The notes beneath the pieces are model-generated. The model ran no database searches. It was not told the DNA's origin and worked only from the letters and a program-made list of their open reading frames with translations. This document shows, in pieces, positions 8,239 to 14,164 of a stretch of 14,164 bases of DNA. A program made the translations under genes and the position numbers. Origin of the DNA: Trachelipus rathkii (taxonomy: Eukaryota; Arthropoda; Malacostraca; Isopoda; Trachelipodidae). The stretch spans positions 22,501 through 36,664 of the forward strand of contig JABUQX010032636.1 in NCBI GenBank assembly GCA_015478945.1, given 5' to 3'. Each line of letters opens with the position of its first letter. Positions within the stretch are counted from its first letter, which is position 1.

Positions 8239-8248
8239 CCCCCCCCCC
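8239..8248. repeat. Poly(C) run
   Basis: Ten C in a row, 13 bases after an 8-C run at 8218-8225. G/C homopolymers this long are rare in AT-rich DNA and are prone to slippage and sequencing error. Confidence 0.9.
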
Positions 8249-8249
8249 A

Positions 8250-9080
8250 GGTAACTATAACGAATAGAGAACCTCTGTAACGCCTGCATATAGCAAAAGG
8301 AAGCTCGGCATGCACTATGAGTGGAAACACCTGATACAAAATTACAAGCCATATGAGCAATTGACATATGAGAAGACAAACGAAAACACACAAGCTCGAT
8401 AACGAGAGCACAGTCCGCATAAACAAGATAACCACCTCCCAGTTTCTTTGTGAGTCCCGCCCCCTAGCAACCGTCAAAAACCTGTAGGATTGGCCCGTTT
8501 CCAAACTTTTTTTGAGATTTAATTATTCATGGCCAAAGCGGCACGCTTTATATGTTACAACAGCCGCAGAGTACGAGAAACCGTCGAAACAATATAGAAA
8601 GTATTAGAAGGTGTATTTCGCGGAAGACTACAAGTTAAGAAGTTAGTTTCTTCACGAAATTGACGCATTGCACAAGGTTGAGACGACCCCAATCGAACGA
8701 AATTCGTTCCAGATAAGAGGAGAGAATAGAAAACCAATCGGAAAGATATAAAAGACGATCGATGCAATTATTCCCTCTAGAAGCGTAAAAGAAGGCAGCA
8801 GAATTGAAATGAGATTATGGAAGATAAAGAAAATAGTTACAATTTTTTTATATTTCTTCGACAGTATGAAATAAAGAGATTTAATGTAAAAGGATAGAAA
8901 GATCTATAATGAAAAGATAAAGAATAAAAGTAGGAAGATAAACCGAACCCTAAGGAACACCACTATGACAGGGAAAAAGCTCTTTCCCGTTAGAAAATGC
9001 AAGTAAATCTATTGACTGATTAATCTCTTTCTCACGGTCCATTCTGGAGTAATTTTCATATAGAATTTCAGACTCTAACT
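8250..9080. other. Unique A/purine-leaning stretch, nothing recognised
   Basis: Mixed-composition DNA with minus-strand frames of 70-103 codons that show no motif, domain or codon pattern. I see no gene, RNA or mobile-element end here. Confidence 0.4.
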
Positions 9081-9800
9081 TTTCTCATCCTATCATTCCC
9101 TCCTCTTGTTCTTACCTCTTCCCTCTACTTGTATTCTTTCTCTTCCTCCCTCTATGTAGACTAATTCGAGCGTTGTTTTCCAGATGATCTCATCCTCCCT
9201 TATCTTCCGCTTTCTAATGCCCACTTTTCTTCCTACTGTTACACACTCCCCATAATGATATACTTCCTCTGTCCATCCTCTTGTTAATCTACCTCTTTCC
9301 CTTCTCTTGTTCTTCCTCTTTCCTCCACTCCACATCATTCCCTTTTTGTATATAATCTTCAATTTCACTCCTATCTTTTACTACTCTATCCCACCCATCC
9401 TACTTGTTTACTCCAAATTACCTTCCTCATTGTATTTCTAACCTCTTCCCTCCTCTCATTCTTCCTCTTACCCACCTCTTGTTCATTCCTCTTTCCACTG
9501 CTACATTAATATTACTTCTTCCACCTCCTCTTTATTATTCACTCTTTCCTTCCTCTTAATTTTTCCTCTTCCTTCTTAACATTGCTTTTCTTCTTCTTAC
9601 CCTTCTTTTTTATACTTTTCTTTTTTCCCCCTCTTTTTTTTCTACTTTACCCTCCTCTTGTTTATTTTCTCAACAACCCTACACATTTACACCTACCTTT
9701 CCCTTCCTCTTTTATCTTTACCTTATTCCTAATCCTCTCTCTTTCCTTCTCTTCCTCTTCTCGTTTCTTCTCTTTCCCTCCTCTGAATATTACGTAATTC
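9081..9800. repeat. Pyrimidine-rich degenerate repeat, about 700 bp
   Basis: The plus strand is overwhelmingly C and T, with recurrent cctctt, ttcctc and the 9-mer cctcttgtt. The cctcttgtt or ctcttgtt motif appears near 9110, 9277, 9304, 9473 and 9653. It is probably a decayed minisatellite or long homopyrimidine tract. Frames here (91 codons minus, 71 codons plus) are Lys/Arg/Glu or Phe/Leu/Ser shadows, not genes. Confidence 0.7.
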
Positions 9801-9810
9801 TCTTAGTCAC

Positions 9811-11187
9811 TCTCTTGATCTTCACTCCATATCAAACCCTACTTCCACTAATTCCAAAACCATACATTGCCTTTAAATCTTTTCCGTATAGAAGCTGAAT
9901 TCTTTGCTCAAACCTTTGCCTCTAATTCTACCTTAGGCAATTCCGGTGATATTCCCCCTTCTTCACCCCCGCCTCCTCCAACTCATTTATGCCTGACATT
10001 GTAATTTCTTTCAAAGACGTTATTTCCGTTCTCTCTCTCTAAGCTTGACTAAGAAGGCGTACGGTCCTAATGGCATTCCTCCTGTCTAACTAAAAAATTG
10101 GACTTCCGAACTTGCGCTCTGCCTTTGTAAACTATTTCGTTTCTGTCTATCTACTTCGACCTTTCTTTCTTGTAGGAAACGCGCGATCATTCAGTCTGTG
10201 CGTAAAAAACAGAAAAGGGAACCCCCTCCCTCTCAATCCTCAAATTACTGTCCTATCACTTCAACTTTCGTTCTTTCTAAAGTTTTCAAAGCTATCCAAA
10301 ACAGGATAATTTGGAAACACTTCAATTCTTAAAATCTTATCTCTGACCGTCAGTATTTCTTTGGTAAGAAACGTTCAACTGGCGATCTTCTTTCCCATCT
10401 TTCTGATTCTTTGGTCCAAATTCTTTCGCATTTCGGTGAATCATTTGCTGTGGCTCTAGATATATCGAAAGCTTTCGGTATAATGGGTCACAAAGCTTTG
10501 ATTTTTAAACTTTCCTCCTTCTGTATCTATCCTTCTCTCTTTGACCTTCTCTCCTTGACCTTTCCGGTCGCTCTATAGCAGTAGTTGTTGACGGTCACCG
10601 TTCATCCTTTAGATCTATAAATAGTGGCGTTTCTAAGTGTTCTGGCCTATCCTTAACTCTTTTTCTGCTTTTCATCAATGTCATTCATTCTATTACTTCT
10701 TCACCTATCCATCCTAGGCAGACGACTACGTCCTTCATTACTCATTTCATTTTGAAAGATATCCCATCCAACAGCAAGTTGCTCATGCAAGGTGGGCAAC
10801 CTAGGAGCAAATAACCAGAGATCATTCTTTTTGGATTTCCTAATTTTACTCGATATAATCTTCCACACAACTAACATCTTTTTCGAAAACACAAGACTCA
10901 AACCTTCGTCTGTCCTTAATATTCTTGGTGGTGCTTTTTCTTGTGACCTTAGTTGGAAGTTTCGCATTACTTCTCTTTCTAAATAAGCTTCAAAGAAGTT
11001 GGGTATCCTGAGCCACCATCAGAATCTCTTCACACCACCCCAAGTTGCTTGCTCTTTATAGGGACATCATTCCCTCCCACAACATGTATAGAATGCCTCA
11101 CACATCTGAGGTTACTCTTCTCCCACAGCTCTCATTAAAAAGATGGAGTCTAGGGCTTTTCATCTTACCAATTCTCCAGCTCTCACT

Positions 11188-11190
<3 letters not shown>
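9811..11190 (+). pseudogene. ORF2 reverse transcriptase remnant (LINE)
   Basis: The RT copies the element RNA at the nicked target. Homology is clear from 9891 (EAEFFAQTFASNSTLG, then a Pro-rich stretch). The frame 10051-10578 reads AYGPNGIPP through the fingers with only two internal stops (10087-10089, 10330-10332). It includes LISDRQYFF...RSTGDLL and motif A ALDISKAF (10453-10476), with the first catalytic Asp kept but the usual following D replaced by G. After a -1 shift near 10560 come VVVDGHRSSFRSINSGV and LTLFLLFIN; motif B, usually PQG, is SKC. Another shift gives motif C ADDY (10718-10729), intact. Thumb sequence follows: LNILGGAF.CDLSWKF, then LALYRDIIPSHN, then ESRAFHLTNSPALTNSL, which runs into the CT array. 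Multiple lesions make it inactive. Confidence 0.85.
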
Positions 11191-11246
<56 letters not shown>

Positions 11247-11247
11247 T

Positions 11248-11300
<53 letters not shown>
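11191..11300. repeat. (CT)n microsatellite inside ORF2
   Basis: 110 bp of CT repeat with three small interruptions. It begins exactly after the ORF2 codons for LTNSL and ends before the codons for NGYCSS. Opposing frames give Ser-Leu and Arg-Glu runs of 69-169 codons that are not genes. The conserved sequence expected between these two points (about 20 codons) is missing. Confidence 0.95.
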
Positions 11301-11762
<462 letters not shown>

Positions 11763-11827
11763 TTTATATTCTAAGTGCATAGATAATATATAAATATTAA
11801 GATTTGATTAGATCTGAAATAAAAGTA
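11763..11827. other. Short unique AT-rich spacer
   Basis: 65 bp between two TA arrays, with no recognisable feature. Confidence 0.4.
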
Positions 11828-12268
11828 TATATATATATATTTATAATATATAGTATATATATATATATAATATATATATATACATAATTATATAAACACG
11901 ATATATATCTATTTTTAATATACTTCTATATACAAAATTATTTAGATATATATTTATATAATATATATTTACTATATATTATATATATATATGATATATA
12001 TATATACTATAATATTATACTATAATACTATATATATATATATATATTATAGTATATGTATACTATACTATAATATATATACTAGTCACTATATATATAT
12101 ATATAATATATAACTATATATATATATATATATATAATATATATATACTATATATAGTATATACTATGTATATATACTAATAATATATATAGTCTATAAT
12201 ATAATATATATTATATACTATACCTTATATATATATATAATATCATATATATACTATATAATACTATA

Positions 12269-12303
<35 letters not shown>
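11828..12303. repeat. (TA)n-rich array, interrupted
   Basis: About 475 bp of TA repeat with frequent tatacta and tatagta variants, so it is older or more degenerate than the adjacent perfect tracts. Confidence 0.9.
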
Positions 12304-12307
<4 letters not shown>

Positions 12308-12497
12308 TAACTTGCGTCTATTTCACTTTATGTTATGTACCGTAAACGAGAGATCCTGTAATTGCGTGTAGGGACTAGAAGAACATTTGACTTTTTACAA
12401 TCTGTTGTCCCTTTGCAAATTTTGTCCTCATTTTAGTTTCATTTTATATAAACCTACGCAGATCACTGGATTGAACAACGATTTTATATACCGTTCA
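12304..12497. other. Unique block, unassigned
   Basis: Nearly 200 bp of mixed sequence between TA arrays. I tested the ends for inverted similarity by eye and found none. No ORF or RNA motif is visible. Confidence 0.4.
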
Positions 12498-12816
12498 TTA
12501 TATATATCTATATTATATATAATATAATATACTATATATATATATATATAAGTTATATACCTAATATATATATATAGTATAGTACCATCACTTAAATTAT
12601 ATATATATATATATATATAATAATTATATATACTATAATAATATTAATATAAATATAATATATACTATAATAATATATATATCCTATACTAATATAATAT
12701 AATATATATATACTATATATATATATATACTTATTATTATATATAAACACAGGTGGGGGTGTAAAGCATAATACCTTATATATATTATATACTCATATAC
12801 TATATATATATATAAT
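12498..12816. repeat. (TA)n-rich array, interrupted
   Basis: TA repeats with tatacta variants and one small unique island (about 12747-12776, containing aggtgggggtg). Confidence 0.9.
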
Positions 12817-13232
12817 AGACGGGCGTAAATGTTAGGCAGGGTAGTAGCTCCTACCCAATATTTCTTTTAATATTTTATTAATAGATTTAAATGGTAAAGT
12901 TAAAATAAATTATTAGAATTTTAAAGTTGTTAAAAAAGAAACTGATTTATAACAGATAAATTTAAGAAAAATCACTACCTTTAGTAACTAAACCAATTAT
13001 AACTAATAAAATTCATTTGGAAATTTTGCCTTCCTACTCTGTCCTTAAGAGTAAATGGAAGCGGTGGGCTACGCGGTAGCTCTTCATATTCATATAAAAA
13101 TATATAGGAAAAAGCCAGCGTCATACCTTGCTGCTGAGCGAAAAAATAAGCAAATCTCGCGAGTGTAACGAACACTTTCGCTCACCCAGTGAAAATCGTA
13201 CGAAATATTTTGAAAAAAAAGAAAACGTTGAA
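12817..13232. other. Unique block with local hairpins
   Basis: No gene. A 64-codon minus-strand frame (12981-13175) lacks any motif. gggtag (12839-12844) pairs with ctaccc (12851-12856), and gctac pairs with gtagc near 13068-13080. A stronger nested hairpin lies at 13135-13184. The two ends of this block are not inverted copies by eye. Confidence 0.4.
13135..13184. other. Nested hairpins, 9-bp perfect outer stem
   Basis: tgagcgaaa (13135-13143) is the exact reverse complement of tttcgctca (13176-13184). Within the loop, agtgt and acact pair around aacga, and ctcgcgag is self-complementary. Confidence 0.75.
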
Positions 13233-13277
13233 TCTCTCTCTCTCTCTCTCTCTCCTCCTCTCTCTCTCTCTCTCTCT

Positions 13278-13308
<31 letters not shown>

Positions 13309-13401
13309 CTCTCTCCTCTCTCTCTCTATCTATCTATCTATCGTATCCTATCTATCATTTATCTATCTACTATATATTGTCTTCCTATCTATCTATCTTC
13401 A
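13233..13401. repeat. Compound microsatellite (CT)n-(TCTA)n
   Basis: About 95 bp of CT repeat with cctcc and cca interruptions passes into TCTA tetranucleotides (13325-13401), themselves broken by short deviations. Frames of 102-108 codons crossing it are Ser-Leu shadows. Confidence 0.95.
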
Positions 13402-13740
13402 ATGTACGATATTTCCACTTATGGTGGACAGAGTGAAAATAAAAGGTTTGTTCGAGAATTTTGCTTGTGTCTACGTTTTGGAATAGAGGCAGTGAAGGTG
13501 TTGGCTATTAATTGAATTTTATACTTATATGTAAATATCAAAATTAAAACTGAGCAAATTAACCCTTTATATATTAAAAAAATAATTATTTAAAAAATTC
13601 TGGTAGGCCTATGTCAGGGCTTAGAGTCAATCTTATGCATATAATACACATAATAAACACTAAAATATTCAAAATGGACGTGAAAAAATTAATAATTTTT
13701 CTTCAAATAAATAAGGACGTTATTGACAGCTAGAGTCGTT
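13402..13740. other. Unique AT-rich block, nothing recognised
   Basis: About 340 bp without an ORF of note, RNA motif or clear repeat. It is not bounded by inverted ends that I can see. Confidence 0.4.
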
Positions 13741-13860
13741 ATATATATATATATAATATACGCTCTATATATAATATATATATACGTATACTTATATATA
13801 CTTATATATACTATATATATTTATATATATATTACTATATAACATATATATATTATATAT
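13741..13860. repeat. (TA)n-rich array
   Basis: TA repeat with tatac variants. Confidence 0.9.
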
Positions 13861-13882
13861 TAACTTAACTTAACCAAGTGTA

Positions 13883-14072
13883 AACTTCAAGGTACGCCAC
13901 TGATATATATATATTATATATATTATATATACTTATTATATAATAGTATAATATATATATATATATATAATCTATGATAATACAATATATATATAATAGT
14001 ATAATATATATACTATTATACAGTCTTGTTTTCCACGCATATGCCAAACACGCCAAAGATACCTTGTAAGTT
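13883..14072. mobile_element. Possible short inverted-repeat element around a TA core
   Basis: aacttcaaggta (13883-13894) matches aacttacaaggta on the minus strand (14060-14072) with one indel. The next bases, cgccac on the left and ggcgtg-like on the right, are also partly shared after a gap. The enclosed sequence is mainly TA repeat (13901-14015). Inverted ends of 12-13 bp around an expanded TA core would suit a small MITE, but this is weak. Confidence 0.3.
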
Positions 14073-14164
14073 AAAACCAAGATTCACGACAGATGATGAG
14101 GCGAAGATATCTATCTGGAGGAAATACGATACGAGGTAGGCATGTAAGGAGGTATTGTATTAGT
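14073..14164. other. Unique sequence at right edge
   Basis: 92 bp of mixed composition with no recognisable feature, cut by the window end. Confidence 0.3.

Larger units (their letters stand above)
7306..9810. other. About 2.5-kb insert splitting the retrotransposon
   Basis: Endonuclease-side homology stops near 7290-7305 and RT-side homology resumes by 9891, perhaps from about 9811. In related elements this linker is roughly 60 codons, so over 2 kb is foreign. The insert is T-rich at its start, strongly A-rich at 7400-8100 (with dense A runs at 7800-7975), mixed to about 9080, and then pyrimidine-rich. No transposase, RT or integrase motif is visible. Exact borders and target duplication could not be found. 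It may be one or several nested insertions. Confidence 0.6.

Noticed and set aside
8930..8990. Possible conserved peptide around ccctaaggaacaccac
   Set aside because: All frames are short and none gives a motif I can tie to a family.
9093..9368. 91-codon basic minus-strand frame
   Set aside because: Shadow of the pyrimidine-rich tract; Lys, Arg, Glu and Gly simply reflect purine codons.

Overview
Eukaryotic, almost certainly arthropod, intergenic repeat DNA. No intact protein-coding gene, rRNA, tRNA or CRISPR array can be supported. Many kilobases are nearly pure (TA)n, with (CT/GA)n, (TTA)n, (TCTA)n and GT-rich tracts. The only recognisable protein homology is a decayed non-LTR retrotransposon whose peptide motifs look, from memory, like the Jockey-type elements abundant in decapod crustacean genomes (penaeid shrimps, swimming crabs). 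With the extreme microsatellite density this suggests a decapod, but that is inference and no search was possible.

Layout. Positions 1-5970 are a mosaic of (TA)n arrays separated by short unique blocks. Several of these blocks are inverted-repeat (fold-back, MITE-like) units. The clearest is 3163-3613, whose two ends are inverted copies and whose exact middle is a perfect 18-bp hairpin. A second, 4000-5044, has inverted arms of about 140 bp around a TTA-rich core. A third, 113-561, has decayed arms around a GC-rich hairpin. Smaller or weaker cases lie at 657-985, 1076-1495 and 1811-1916. Block 2090-3042 is unassigned. Block 5095-5590 is GT/GA-rich with a possible tRNA-like (SINE) head on the minus strand.

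Positions 6074-11631 hold the dead LINE on the plus strand. The ORF2 start and endonuclease domain lie at 6074-7305 and the reverse transcriptase and C-terminal region at 9811-11631. Both are broken by many stops and frameshifts. About 2.5 kb of A-rich then pyrimidine-rich DNA (7306-9810) sits in the endonuclease-RT linker. A 110-bp (CT)n tract (11191-11300) stands exactly where about 20 codons of conserved C-terminal coding sequence should be.

Positions 11632-14164 return to TA arrays with short unique blocks, a compound CT/TCTA microsatellite, and a possible short inverted-repeat element near the end. Nothing here works together as a gene system. The interest is in how mobile elements, fold-back elements and microsatellites are nested in one another.
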